Assembly (NCBI GenBank): GCA_020061465.1
Contig: JAGUYG010000027.1
Span: forward strand, 21,973-85,972
DNA from: Ignavibacteriales bacterium
GTDB taxonomy: Bacteria; Bacteroidota; Ignavibacteria; Ignavibacteriales; Ignavibacteriaceae
Length of the DNA stretch: 64,000 bases
Direction of reading: 5' to 3'
The stretch's first letter is position 1. Each line of letters opens with the position of its first letter. This document shows positions 1 to 8,984 of the stretch, in pieces. A program made the position numbers and the translations under genes. The notes under the pieces are model-generated. The model was not told the origin of the DNA. It did not search any database and saw only the letters and a program-made list of their open reading frames with translations.

Positions 1-1672
1 CCTTTCCGCCGAAACTTATAATGACATCTCCTCCTTTCAATCCGCTTTTTTGAGCCGGACTTTCTTCATTTACTCCGGAAATTTTAAACCCTTCGGAAGT
101 GCTTGCATAGTCCGGAATCGTGCCAACGTAAACTTTCCAGCCGCCCATATCTCTGCCTTCTTTGCGCGGAACGTGAACATAATCCGGACGCTGCATAAAA
201 TTTATTTCCTGTGTAATATCAAAAATGAAATTCACTATTTTTTCCTGTCCCGCATAATTAATCTTATCATAATCATCCGAAGGGCGGTGATAATCGGTAT
301 GAGTGCCTGTGAAGAAAAAGAGAACCGGAATTTCCTTACCGTAGAAAGAAGAATGATCGCTCGGTCCATATCCTTCATCATTCAACGCTAATTTGAATCC
401 GTAATTATTCTTGCTGTCTATCATCTCTTTCCATGACGATGAAGTCGCTGTGCCGTAAACGATTAACTGGTTGTCATCGTTCATTCTGCCAATCATATCC
501 ATATTAATCATGGTAACAATTTTATTGAGCGGAACGGGAGAGTTGTTTACAAAATAACCTGAACCTAACAAACCGAGTTCTTCACCCGAGAAAGATACGA
601 ATATTATACTCCGCTTAAGCGATTCACTCATTGATGAGAATTTTTCGGCAAGCTCTAAAACACCTGCAGTACCTGAGGCATTATCATCGGCGCCATTATG
701 AATTTGCGGTTCGTTTCCTCGATACAATGAACCGACTTCACCCATACCGAGATGATCAAAATGAGCACCGATTACTATAAATTCGTCTTTCAGCAGAGGA
801 TCATTACCTTCAATTATTCCTGCCACATTCCAGCTAATTTTTTCTACTTCCTTAACTTCTGTAATTAGTTTTATCTTTAACTCGTTAAAATTAAATGGTG
901 CTGGTGATTTTTCGGTAGTCATCTGAGCCTGGTACTCACTAAAGGTTAAATTTTGTTTTCGAAAAAGTTCATCAATAAATTTTCTTTTTACATGAACGGC
1001 ACCGAAATTTTTAATTGATGCCGCCCGGTCATACCTAAAATCCATTAGCTTATCTTCCTCAATTTCCGGATAGTGTCCGTTCACAAGTATAATTCCCGCT
1101 GCACCTTTATCTCTTGCCGTAGCTGCTTTTTGTCTAAAAGAAGAATACTCATCAAACTGGGAATGCGGATTATCGTACTCCGGATGATAGCTCATAACTA
1201 CGACAATTTTTCCGGTTACGTCGACATCACTATAATCATCGTAATTTAATTTTGATGCAGAAATTCCATAACCTGCAAAAACCAATTCACTGCTGACATT
1301 GCTGCTGCCCGAAAATGGCGCAGTTATAAAATCTTTATAGAGAGATAAGTGAATTTCTTCTCCACCGCTGAGTATGGAAAGAGAATTATTTTCGGTTACT
1401 TCGATGTTAGCAATGAAAGGAAATTCCTGGTAATAGGAGTTTTCCCAAGCCGGTATAAGACTATAGCTCATGAATTCATTTTTGATATAATCGGCGGCTA
1501 ATTTACATTCTTCAGTGCCGGTAAATCTTCCTTTAAGCTCATCTGAGGCAAGATAACTTATATGAGCCCGCAAATCTTCAGCGGTGATATTTGGATCGGG
1601 GAGTTTCTTTGTTTCGGAGTGAAACCCAATTGTTAAAAGAACAAGGAAAAAATAAACAAATAATTTTTTCAT
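1..1672 (-). CDS. Secreted M28-family metallopeptidase with PA and PDZ domains (3' end outside window)
   Basis: This is a probable secreted or periplasmic zinc aminopeptidase of the M28 family. I translated it by hand: the ATG is at 1672 and the frame stays open to the window edge (about 557 codons). The N-terminus is a hydrophobic signal-like segment starting MKKLFVYFFLVLL. A PA-like insert (GAAGIILVN) precedes the catalytic core. All expected zinc-site motifs are visible in order: GAHFDHLG, NGADDNASG, SGEELG with the catalytic Glu, NMDMIGR and GTHTDYH. The last visible residues (ESPAQKSGLKGGDVI) look like the start of a PDZ domain, a common M28 arrangement. The C-terminus is not visible. 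A TolB-like secreted protein lies just upstream on the same strand. The substrate cannot be predicted. Confidence 0.93.
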   Translation of the reverse strand, partial: MKKLFVYFFLVLLTIGFHSETKKLPDPNITAEDLRAHISYLASDELKGRFTGTEECKLAADYIKNEFMSYSLIPAWENSYYQEFPFIANIEVTENNSLSILSGGEEIHLSLYKDFITAPFSGSSNVSSELVFAGYGISASKLNYDDYSDVDVTGKIVVVMSYHPEYDNPHSQFDEYSSFRQKAATARDKGAAGIILVNGHYPEIEEDKLMDFRYDRAASIKNFGAVHVKRKFIDELFRKQNLTFSEYQAQMTTEKSPAPFNFNELKIKLITEVKEVEKISWNVAGIIEGNDPLLKDEFIVIGAHFDHLGMGEVGSLYRGNEPQIHNGADDNASGTAGVLELAEKFSSMSESLKRSIIFVSFSGEELGLLGSGYFVNNSPVPLNKIVTMINMDMIGRMNDDNQLIVYGTATSSSWKEMIDSKNNYGFKLALNDEGYGPSDHSSFYGKEIPVLFFFTGTHTDYHRPSDDYDKINYAGQEKIVNFIFDITQEINFMQRPDYVHVPRKEGRDMGGWKVYVGTIPDYASTSEGFKISGVNEESPAQKSGLKGGDVIISFGGK

Positions 1673-1743
1673 ATACACCTCAACAGAGTAAACTTTTATC
1701 TTAAATAAAAAGAAATATTATTTTCTCTTTCTTGATGTTCATT

Positions 1744-2811
1744 TTAATCAACCCAATCAGCAATGAAAATATTAGTATCACCTGGATTTTTATTGCTTCT
1801 GTTCGAAGCGAAAACAAGTTGCTTACCGTCGCGAGTAAACATCGGGAAACCATCAAACGAATCGTTAAACGTAACTTGTTCTAATCCCGTCCCATCAACA
1901 TTAATGATAAATAGATTGAAATTTCTTCCTGTTGGGCTATTTAGATTCGATGAGAAGATAATCCTCTTCCCATCCGGGTGGAAGTACGGAGCAAAGCTCG
2001 CTTTACCAAAATTAGTTACTTGCTCCATGTTGCTTCCGTCAGAATCCATAACAAAAATTTCCAATGCAGTGGGACGAACCAATCCGAATTGAACCAACTC
2101 ATTATAATCAGCCAACTCTTTTTCTGTTTTTGGTCTGCTTGCGCGAAAGACGATTTTAGAGCCGTCTAGAGAAAAGAAAGCACCTCCATCGTAGCCTCTT
2201 TCATAAGTTAATCTTGTTTGATTTGAGCCATCAAGATTCATAACATAGAGTTCGGGATCTCCGTCTCTCGTGGATGTAAAGATTATTTTATCACCCTTTG
2301 GAGAAACCGTCGCCTCTGCATCATACGCGGGCGAGTCAGATAACGGTCGTGGATTTGAACCGTCGAAATTTGCAGTAAAAATATTGAATGAATCAAAAAG
2401 CTTCCAAACATATCCTTTTGTTCTATCCGGTGGTTCGGGGCATTCATCGCCGGTAAGGTGAGTTGATGCATAAATTATTGCTGTATCGCCCGGTAAAAAA
2501 TAAGCACAAGTAGTTCTTCCTTTTCCGGTCGAGACCATTCTTTTTTCAGTTCCATCTATGTTCATTGTGAATATCTGATCGCATTGTAAATCGCCGTGTG
2601 TTGATTGATAAATCAATTTCATTTCGTCAAAGGAAAAGTATGCTTCTGCGTTTTCACCTTCATCCGTTAACATACGAATGTTTCTAAGATGTTTCTCTCC
2701 TTCATATTTATGTATATCATCTTGTTGGATAACTTTTTTACTGCTAACAATAGTAAAAGCCGTAAAAGATGATGCAGCAAATAATAATACAACAATTAAG
2801 TAGTGTTTCAT
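1744..2811 (-). CDS. Secreted TolB-like (PD40) beta-propeller protein
   Basis: This 355-residue protein has an N-terminal hydrophobic signal segment (MKHYLIVVLLFAASSFTAFT) followed by a propeller built from PD40/WD40-like repeats. Repeated motifs of the type MNLDGSNQTRLT, SPKGDKIIFTSTRDGD and FHPDGKRIIFSSN recur every 40-50 residues, as in TolB and related propellers. There is no TolB N-terminal domain and no tol/pal operon around it, so it is not TolB itself. It is probably periplasmic or surface-located and may bind peptides or proteins. The 71-nt gap to the M28 peptidase downstream is compatible with co-transcription. Specific function unknown. Confidence 0.85.
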   Translation of the reverse strand: MKHYLIVVLLFAASSFTAFTIVSSKKVIQQDDIHKYEGEKHLRNIRMLTDEGENAEAYFSFDEMKLIYQSTHGDLQCDQIFTMNIDGTEKRMVSTGKGRTTCAYFLPGDTAIIYASTHLTGDECPEPPDRTKGYVWKLFDSFNIFTANFDGSNPRPLSDSPAYDAEATVSPKGDKIIFTSTRDGDPELYVMNLDGSNQTRLTYERGYDGGAFFSLDGSKIVFRASRPKTEKELADYNELVQFGLVRPTALEIFVMDSDGSNMEQVTNFGKASFAPYFHPDGKRIIFSSNLNSPTGRNFNLFIINVDGTGLEQVTFNDSFDGFPMFTRDGKQLVFASNRSNKNPGDTNIFIADWVD

Positions 2812-2859
2812 GAATGACCCCGAAAAGAATTATTAGAGTTAATGTGAAAATGAATGAGT

Positions 2860-2978
2860 AACTCACCTTACGCACGTTTAAGAGATGACATCTTTTTGGA
2901 ATAAATATCAATCATCAATATTTAAGCGTAAATGCTATTTTAATGTAATTTAGTTTTAGGGTAAAAGATGTCATCTCT
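2860..2978. repeat. MITE-like remnant: terminal-repeat half plus 16-bp perfect inverted repeat
   Basis: Positions 2860-2874 read AACTCACCTTACGCA, identical to the left terminal repeat of the element at 57387-57772. Immediately inside, AGAGATGACATCTTTT (2881-2896) is the exact reverse complement of 2963-2978. I did not find the matching right terminal repeat, so this looks like a remnant or a variant. It fills the 217-nt gap between the propeller gene and the MBL-fold gene. Confidence 0.6.
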
Positions 2979-3028
2979 ACGCTCCGAACTTCTCTGTGTA
3001 ATATGATTGAGTAAAAGTAAATTAAAGC

Positions 3029-3742
3029 TTATTCCGGAACGTGAACCAGAAAATATTCCTTAGCTGTTTCGCCTATTGACTCAGCTTCAGAAACAGTCAT
3101 GTGCATATCATCTGGAGTATCATCGGCATGACCGGCTTCAATAATGGCGAGATCAGAACCTTTAGCCTGTTTAACCAGATCTTCGCAATAAGCTGTATCG
3201 CCGCCGTAACAAATCTTTAGTTGCTCAAAGCTAAATTTATAGCCAAGCGCCGGAACCTGTCTTGTGTTTATTCCATCTCCCAAATATTCTTTGTGAATAA
3301 CAGGAAACGGTTTAACGGTAACATTTTTAGTTTTAAAAGTTTTATAGTCTTTGATTTCTTTTAAAATAATTTTATAGGATATAGTTTTTCCGTATACTTT
3401 CATAAAGGCGTGATGAATACTTTCAATTTCAACACAGCCTTTTGGATAATAAATTACAATAGGGGATTTTTTTTGCATTACTCTAAGATATGTTAATAGA
3501 GACCATACCCCTCCGACATGATCATGGTGTCCATGAGTAATAAACACATTTGAAATTGACAATATCCGTTTAGTTCCAATTTCTGTATTCAAATCCCGAA
3601 GTATTCCATCGCCAGGATCGATTACAATATATGCTTCACCCGCTCTTAGAAGAATGCCTGTAGCTATGTTCGGAATAGAGCAGAATATTTTTATATAGAA
3701 ATTATTTTTTTGCCAGACGAGGGGATATTTAACGGGTGTCAT
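3029..3742 (-). CDS. MBL-fold hydrolase, ribonuclease Z-like
   Basis: This 237-residue metallo-beta-lactamase-fold protein has the metal-binding motif THGHHDHVGG (HxHxDH), a later His (PVIHKE), a bridging Asp (CYGGDTAY) and a C-terminal His (FLVHVPE). That order fits the RNase Z/arylsulfatase-like branch. I chose the ATG at 3742 (MTPVKYPLVW): an in-frame start at 3814 would overlap the upstream Fur-family gene by about 50 nt and add residues unlike the family. It follows the Fur-family gene by 20 nt on the same strand, so co-transcription is likely. A tRNA 3'-processing role is possible; another phosphodiesterase substrate cannot be excluded. Confidence 0.82.
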   Translation of the reverse strand: MTPVKYPLVWQKNNFYIKIFCSIPNIATGILLRAGEAYIVIDPGDGILRDLNTEIGTKRILSISNVFITHGHHDHVGGVWSLLTYLRVMQKKSPIVIYYPKGCVEIESIHHAFMKVYGKTISYKIILKEIKDYKTFKTKNVTVKPFPVIHKEYLGDGINTRQVPALGYKFSFEQLKICYGGDTAYCEDLVKQAKGSDLAIIEAGHADDTPDDMHMTVSEAESIGETAKEYFLVHVPE

Positions 3743-3762
3743 ACTAAGTCTTTTCTTATTTG

Positions 3763-4227
3763 TTATCGTTTGTTCTCTGACTTGAAATATTCGCAGTTCT
3801 TCACGTTTTTGCATCTTGCAAAAATATTAAACGAGTAGCTTTCCATCTCAAATCCAAGTTCTTCGCTTATTTCTTTCGGAAGGTCTTTAATCTTGCTGTT
3901 TGAGAATTCAACTATCCTGCCGCAGTCCATACAGATTAAATGATCATGAGTCTGCCTCTTAAAACTGCTTTCATATCTGGTAATATTATCGCCAAAATTT
4001 CTTTTAATTAAAAGCTCACACTGAGCAAGCAGTTCAAGAGTTTTGTAAACGGTTGCTCTAGAGACTAACGATTTATTGTTTTTCATTAAAATGTATAAAT
4101 CGTCGGCTCCAAAGTGTCCCTCATAATCAAGAGCCGCATTTAGAACCTCAAAACGCTCCGGAGTAATCCGGTTCTTTTCGCTCTTTAGGAATTCTCTAAA
4201 TATTTCAGATGCTTGGGGATGTTTCAA
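3763..4227 (-). CDS. Fur-family metal-responsive transcriptional regulator
   Basis: This 154-residue protein has the Fur-family layout: an N-terminal winged helix (ITPERFEVLNAAL, then SRATVYKTLELL as recognition helix), then the metal and dimerisation region with THDHLICMDCGRIVEF. CMDC and the C-terminal CKNVKNC form a likely structural zinc site. It could be Fur, PerR or Zur; its place directly downstream of feoAB on the same strand (110 nt gap) favours iron. The gene is likely to be read from the feo promoter, from its own promoter in the 110-nt gap, or both. Confidence 0.92.
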   Translation of the reverse strand: MKHPQASEIFREFLKSEKNRITPERFEVLNAALDYEGHFGADDLYILMKNNKSLVSRATVYKTLELLAQCELLIKRNFGDNITRYESSFKRQTHDHLICMDCGRIVEFSNSKIKDLPKEISEELGFEMESYSFNIFARCKNVKNCEYFKSENKR

Positions 4228-4337
4228 TTTTTATATTCGATTATTTCAAAACTCATGTTAAAATTATTATTGTAACTGATGAATTGCAAGACAGAATTAA
4301 AAAGATTTAAATGCGCGTTGCTCATGCCTTAAAATCA

Positions 4338-6374
4338 TCAATCCAAACCCAAAAACCTCAATCCATTCACAGTGATAAAAGTAAATATGTATGCTGCAGA
4401 AGTAAATATGACTAATTGCAAAACCGGTATTCGCCATCCCCCGGTTTCTTTACGCGAAACGGCAATAGTAGAAAGACATTGGAGAGCGAAAACAAAAAAT
4501 ACAATTAACCCGATAATGGTAGATGTAGTAAACAATTTCTTGCCTGTATCTTCGATTGTAGCCGTTCTCATAGCCGCAAGAATCGATTCCTGTAATTTTT
4601 CGTCATCGCTTGTAACTTTAAAAATTAAAGCAAGTGAGCTGACAAAAACTTCTCTGGCAGCAAAAGCGGCAATTAACGAAACCCCCACCCTCCAATCCAT
4701 TCCGATTGGCGTCATTACAGGTTGAATGAATTTACCTAAATCTGCAGCATAAGAACCTGCAAGCCTTTCTGCATTTTGTAGTTGCACTATTTGGTTCTGC
4801 GATAAGCCTTCACTTTCAACAACCGGATTATAATTTGGGAAATAGGTTAAGAACCAGATTGAAAGAGAAAAGAATAATATTACCGGACCAGCCCTCTTCA
4901 AATATACTTTTGCACTTGAGTACGTGTTGTATAGAACGATACTTAATTTAGGCATCCGGTAAGAGGGGAGTTCAAGAATGAATGAAGAATTATCTTCCTC
5001 CGTTATTATTCTGTTTTTCAGTTTATTTATCAAACTTGCGGTAATGATAGAACTGAATATTGAAAAAATGTAAATTGCCGCTAATAATATTCCGCCCAGC
5101 CATAATTTTCCGGGTAGAATTAAAAATGCGATTAGTAATGTGTAAACCGGCAGCCGGGCTGAACAGCTCATCAAAGGAATAATGAAAACGGTTAGTAATC
5201 TCTCTTTTTTATTCGGAATAGTTCGCGCAGCTAAAATTGCCGGAATTGCACAGGCAAATCCGGAAAGCATAGGGACAAACGACCTTCCGTTCAAGCCAAT
5301 TTTTGAAAGAGGTCTATCTACAAGCATTGCTCCACGGGCTAAGTAGCCGGTATCTTCAAGCAAACCGAGTATTAAAAATAAAATTATAATCTGAGGAAGA
5401 AATACCATAACCGACCCCGTACCGCTTATAATGCCTGAAGAGATTAAATCTCCTATCACGTTATGCCCTAAAAAACTCTGTGCAAAATCAGCTAATTCAC
5501 TAAAGCCTTTATCTACCAGATTCATTAAAGGTTCCGCAAACCAAAAAATAGAAGTGAATGTTAGCGACATAATCAGGAAGAAAAACAAGAAGCCCCAAAC
5601 TTTGTGCAGCAGAATATTATCAATTTGTACGGTAGTTCTATCTAACCGCAGATTATCGATACTGCTTTTGGGCTGATTCAAGAGGACTAATTTTTTATTC
5701 GCTTCAGTCAGGTTGAAGCTGTCGGGTTTCACAGGTAATTCATATAAAACTTTTTTTTCTATACGTTCAATATCGCGGTAAGAATTGATTAGCATGTCAA
5801 TCTGCATACTCTTTTCGAAAGAGAGAGGTGCAGGCACTCCTTGATGACTATTTAGACGCCTTTCGATCAAGGCAATTAATTCTCTGCTGCCGCTTCCGGT
5901 TCTACCATTAATTTTTGCGACGGGGCAATTTAATTCTTCTTCTAAAAGGGCAGCCGATATATCCATACCGCGTTTATGTAACATATCAGTCATTGTAAGC
6001 GCAACTATTACATTAAATCCTGCCTGAAGCAATTGTTCAACCAAAAGCAGATGACGGCTAAGCTGTGTGGAGTCAACCGTTGCAACTATTAAATCGGGCA
6101 TACCTATTTCAGGGTGGGAGAATAAAGCTTCGATAGCAACGCGTTCATCCGGAGATGAAGGGATGAGACTAATGATACCCGGTGAATCAAGAATTTCGGC
6201 TTTTAAATTATACTTAGCGTGTATCTTACTTATTGCGTATTCTACAGTTGCACCGGGGTAATTAACGGTCTTATGGTTTTTACCGCTTAGAAGATTGAAA
6301 AGTGTAGTCTTTCCGGCATTTGGTGGTCCGACTAACGTTATTAAAGGAACCGAAATGATAGAATCGGTTATCAT
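4338..6374 (-). CDS. feoB: Ferrous iron transporter FeoB
   Basis: This 678-residue inner-membrane Fe(II) transporter has an N-terminal G domain: G1 GPPNAGKTT, G2 region NYPGATVE, G3 DSPG. The membrane part carries two gate regions with the conserved cysteines SGFACAIP and PLMSCSARLP, and many hydrophobic helices to the C-terminus. The expected G4 motif NxxD reads ALTMTDM, so the guanine-specifying Asn is Thr here (ACA codon). The gene overlaps feoA by 4 nt (ATGA), indicating translational coupling. Length is normal for short FeoB proteins. Regulation by the adjacent Fur-family protein is likely. Confidence 0.97.
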   Translation of the reverse strand: MITDSIISVPLITLVGPPNAGKTTLFNLLSGKNHKTVNYPGATVEYAISKIHAKYNLKAEILDSPGIISLIPSSPDERVAIEALFSHPEIGMPDLIVATVDSTQLSRHLLLVEQLLQAGFNVIVALTMTDMLHKRGMDISAALLEEELNCPVAKINGRTGSGSRELIALIERRLNSHQGVPAPLSFEKSMQIDMLINSYRDIERIEKKVLYELPVKPDSFNLTEANKKLVLLNQPKSSIDNLRLDRTTVQIDNILLHKVWGFLFFFLIMSLTFTSIFWFAEPLMNLVDKGFSELADFAQSFLGHNVIGDLISSGIISGTGSVMVFLPQIIILFLILGLLEDTGYLARGAMLVDRPLSKIGLNGRSFVPMLSGFACAIPAILAARTIPNKKERLLTVFIIPLMSCSARLPVYTLLIAFLILPGKLWLGGILLAAIYIFSIFSSIITASLINKLKNRIITEEDNSSFILELPSYRMPKLSIVLYNTYSSAKVYLKRAGPVILFFSLSIWFLTYFPNYNPVVESEGLSQNQIVQLQNAERLAGSYAADLGKFIQPVMTPIGMDWRVGVSLIAAFAAREVFVSSLALIFKVTSDDEKLQESILAAMRTATIEDTGKKLFTTSTIIGLIVFFVFALQCLSTIAVSRKETGGWRIPVLQLVIFTSAAYIFTFITVNGLRFLGLD

Positions 6375-6592
6375 GCAACTTTAATACACTCAGCCTCATT
6401 TTTTCGGATGGCGATGAGTGTCCCCCTAACTGCGAAAGCTAACGGATCGTTAAATATCGATTTGTTTATTAGAACTATTTCTTGACCGGGAGTAAATCCA
6501 ACTTCAACTATTCTTCTTGAGGAAGGATGCGTGAAATCTATCTCATTTATTATTCCTTTTTCGCCAAAGTTTAATTCAGATGCTTTCTTCAT
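6371..6592 (-). CDS. feoA: FeoA family protein
   Basis: This 73-residue SH3-like FeoA protein contains HPSSRRIVEVGFTPGQEIVLI and ends VRGTLIAIRKNEAECIKV, matching the family pattern in which a small beta-barrel protein supports FeoB activity. It is the first gene of the iron module and overlaps feoB by 4 nt. About 260 nt of non-coding DNA upstream separates it from the divergent histidine kinase and should hold its promoter and operator. Confidence 0.93.
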   Translation of the reverse strand: MKKASELNFGEKGIINEIDFTHPSSRRIVEVGFTPGQEIVLINKSIFNDPLAFAVRGTLIAIRKNEAECIKVA

Positions 6593-6625
6593 ATAACCTT
6601 TTTTTTGCTTAGTTCCACATTGTTA

Positions 6626-6642
6626 TTTAGATTTAGTCTACA
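6626..6642. promoter_or_regulatory. Imperfect palindrome upstream of feoA, possible metalloregulator operator
   Basis: TTTAGATT-T-AGTCTACA lies 34-50 nt upstream of the feoA start. The two 8-nt halves agree at 6 of 8 positions when folded. Its shape resembles DtxR/MntR or Fur-type operators, but the match is weak and AT-rich DNA yields such palindromes by chance. Position upstream of an iron operon is the main argument. Confidence 0.3.
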
Positions 6643-6852
6643 TAAAAATAAGCCCGACGCCGTGAAATGTCAAGTTATTTTAGTGTGTAAAATTTTTAGG
6701 GAGTAATTCAAAGGTAAACTGAATCCAAAAGCACGAAAGTAAGCTCATTCATGCAAAAAAATAATTTACTTTCTCATCATAAATTAATAAGTTAAATACC
6801 AAAGTAAAATTTACATTTATAATTCGTTAGTAAATGGAATAAAATTTAGATT

Positions 6853-8886
6853 GTGAAGAATCAAAAAAGAATATCAAATTCAATTGAAGTATTTCTAACA
6901 AAAAACGAAAATATAAATCTTCTTCTGGGAAACACCCTTACCATTATTTATAAATATAATTTCTCAAGTCAATCTTACGAATACTTCAGCCCCTCAATTA
7001 AAACCTTAACAGGTTACACTATCGATGATATTAATAAAATCGGATTTAATTCTTTCGTGCAAAGAATGATAGAAGTAAAAAAAGAGCTCCATAAAGTTAA
7101 AACTTCTAATGCCGTTAATGCTTATGCTGAAAATTTCTCGGCTAAATATGAAATAATAACAAAAGCAGGTGAATTAAAATGGGTGGAAGATAATGCTTTC
7201 ATAAAATTTGATGAGAAGGGTATTAAGCAGCATAGTATCGGTATTCTGAAGGACGTAACACCGATTTATACATTTTTTAATTCATGTGATGAAGAAAGAA
7301 AACGGCTTGAGAAGATGCTCAATCTGAGCAGCGAAATATTTTTAGCATTTAGTAATAATTTTGAAGTAAAGTTCATTAATAAAAAAGGCTGCGAAATTTT
7401 TGGCTATGAATCTAATCAAATGATAGGCAGAAATTGGTTTAACTTCGTAAGTCCTAATTATAAAGAAGCTGCCGAAAAAATATTATTAAAAATATCCGGT
7501 AATCCGGCAGAGAAACAGGAAGTAATTGAGTATCCGGTAATAAACAGCGAAGGCGATCAAAAAATTATTCAGTGGCGGGTATCAAATTTGTTTGACGAAG
7601 ACGGCAAATCCATAATGATTATTAATTCCGGAAGCGATATTACCAAAAAAATAAAGGAACAAAAAGTTCAAGAAGTAATTGCCTCCATTCTTCAAGCTGC
7701 AAATACACTGCAGAACATAGACGAGTTTTTCAGCTTTGTTCATTCGAGCATAAAGCTTTTGATGCCTGCAGAGAATTTTTATATAGCGTTATATGATAAA
7801 GAAAGCGGTTGCATAACCTTTCCATATTTTGTAGATGTGGTTGATAAAGAAGCACCTCCAAAAAGATTCGGAAAGGGATTAACTGAATATGTGCTTACTA
7901 CCGGGAAGTCTGCTTTAATTACCCGGGAAAAGGATCATGAGCTAGTAATGAGCGGCGAAGTGGAATTGATGGGAACACCTTCGGCAATCTGGCTCGGTGT
8001 TCCGCTTAAGATACGGGATAATACTGTCGGGGTGCTTGTCGTTCAGGATTATGAAACCTCGGTTAATTATGGCGAGAGAGAAAAAGAAATTTTAGAAACA
8101 ATATCGCACCCGCTGTCCTCTGCCATTGAAAGAAAAATTGAAGAATATAAGAGAGTAATGCTCATTGAAGAATTAAAAGAACTGAACCTATCTAAAGACA
8201 GACTCTTCTCGCTCATTTCTCACGATCTTAGAAGTCCTTTTAACTCACTGCTCGGCTTTGCGGAGATACTCTCATCTGAACATGATACTCTAACTTCGGA
8301 GGAAGTTAAAGAATACTTGAATATGATTTACGAGTCATCTAAAAATTTATACAGCATGACAAATAACCTGCTTCAATTTTCGCGTTTTCAGATGGGTAAG
8401 CTGGAGTATCACCCCGAAAAATTAAATTTAAGCACAATTGTACACAACAATGTTAAGATGGTTCAGGGCAATGCTGTAAAAAAACAATTAGCTATTAGCA
8501 TGGAAGTTGAGCCGGATTTCGATGTATTAGCTGATGAGGATATGGTTAATTCCATAATACAAAACCTTGTTTCAAACTCGATCAAATTTACCCCGAAAGG
8601 AGGTAAAATAAAGGTTATTGCTAAAAAACTTAAAAAACCGGACGAGACTAATTTTATAGAAATTTGTGTTGAGGATACAGGAATCGGAATGACATCCATG
8701 GAAATGGATAAAATTATACAAGACCATCTTACCTCAAAACCCGGTACGGAAAAAGAATACGGTACAGGTTTGGGTCTCCTGCTAGTTAAAGAATTCGTAA
8801 ATAAAAACGGAGGCAAAATATTTATCCAAAGCACGCCTAAAAAAGGAACAAAGTTCTCTTTCACTCTACCTATATTTTCCGAATAA
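6853..8886 (+). CDS. PAS/GAF sensor histidine kinase
   Basis: This 677-residue protein starts at a GTG and has no obvious membrane segment, so it is probably cytoplasmic. In order: a PAS domain (about residues 20-145, with NLLLGNTLTIIYKYN), a second PAS (about 155-275, NKKGCEIFGYESNQMIGRNW), a GAF domain (about 285-435), then HisKA with the phosphoacceptor H457 in SLISHDLRSPFNSLLGF. The ATPase domain shows N-box NLVSNSIKF, G1 VEDTGIGM and G2 GTGLGLLL. No response regulator is adjacent, so its partner is elsewhere. It is divergent from feoA. The signal is unknown; PAS and GAF could sense redox state, a small molecule or a nucleotide. Confidence 0.93.
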   Translation: MKNQKRISNSIEVFLTKNENINLLLGNTLTIIYKYNFSSQSYEYFSPSIKTLTGYTIDDINKIGFNSFVQRMIEVKKELHKVKTSNAVNAYAENFSAKYEIITKAGELKWVEDNAFIKFDEKGIKQHSIGILKDVTPIYTFFNSCDEERKRLEKMLNLSSEIFLAFSNNFEVKFINKKGCEIFGYESNQMIGRNWFNFVSPNYKEAAEKILLKISGNPAEKQEVIEYPVINSEGDQKIIQWRVSNLFDEDGKSIMIINSGSDITKKIKEQKVQEVIASILQAANTLQNIDEFFSFVHSSIKLLMPAENFYIALYDKESGCITFPYFVDVVDKEAPPKRFGKGLTEYVLTTGKSALITREKDHELVMSGEVELMGTPSAIWLGVPLKIRDNTVGVLVVQDYETSVNYGEREKEILETISHPLSSAIERKIEEYKRVMLIEELKELNLSKDRLFSLISHDLRSPFNSLLGFAEILSSEHDTLTSEEVKEYLNMIYESSKNLYSMTNNLLQFSRFQMGKLEYHPEKLNLSTIVHNNVKMVQGNAVKKQLAISMEVEPDFDVLADEDMVNSIIQNLVSNSIKFTPKGGKIKVIAKKLKKPDETNFIEICVEDTGIGMTSMEMDKIIQDHLTSKPGTEKEYGTGLGLLLVKEFVNKNGGKIFIQSTPKKGTKFSFTLPIFSE

Positions 8887-8984
8887 ATTTAATTTAGCGC
8901 CTCAATTAGATAAACTTTAATTAGCTTAATTTGAATAAGCCTTTGAGCGTATTTATATTTGAACATGATTATTACGATATTAAA

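Noticed and set aside
50..391. 113-codon open frame opposite the M28 peptidase
   Set aside because: It lies antisense to the conserved catalytic domain, whose zinc-site motifs are clear on the minus strand.
1744..2811. Call as TolB
   Set aside because: Only the propeller is present, without the TolB N-terminal domain, and there are no tolQRA/pal neighbours.
3743..3814. Upstream start for the MBL-fold gene at 3814
   Set aside because: It would overlap the Fur-family gene by 52 nt and add residues that do not resemble the family; ATG 3742 is better.
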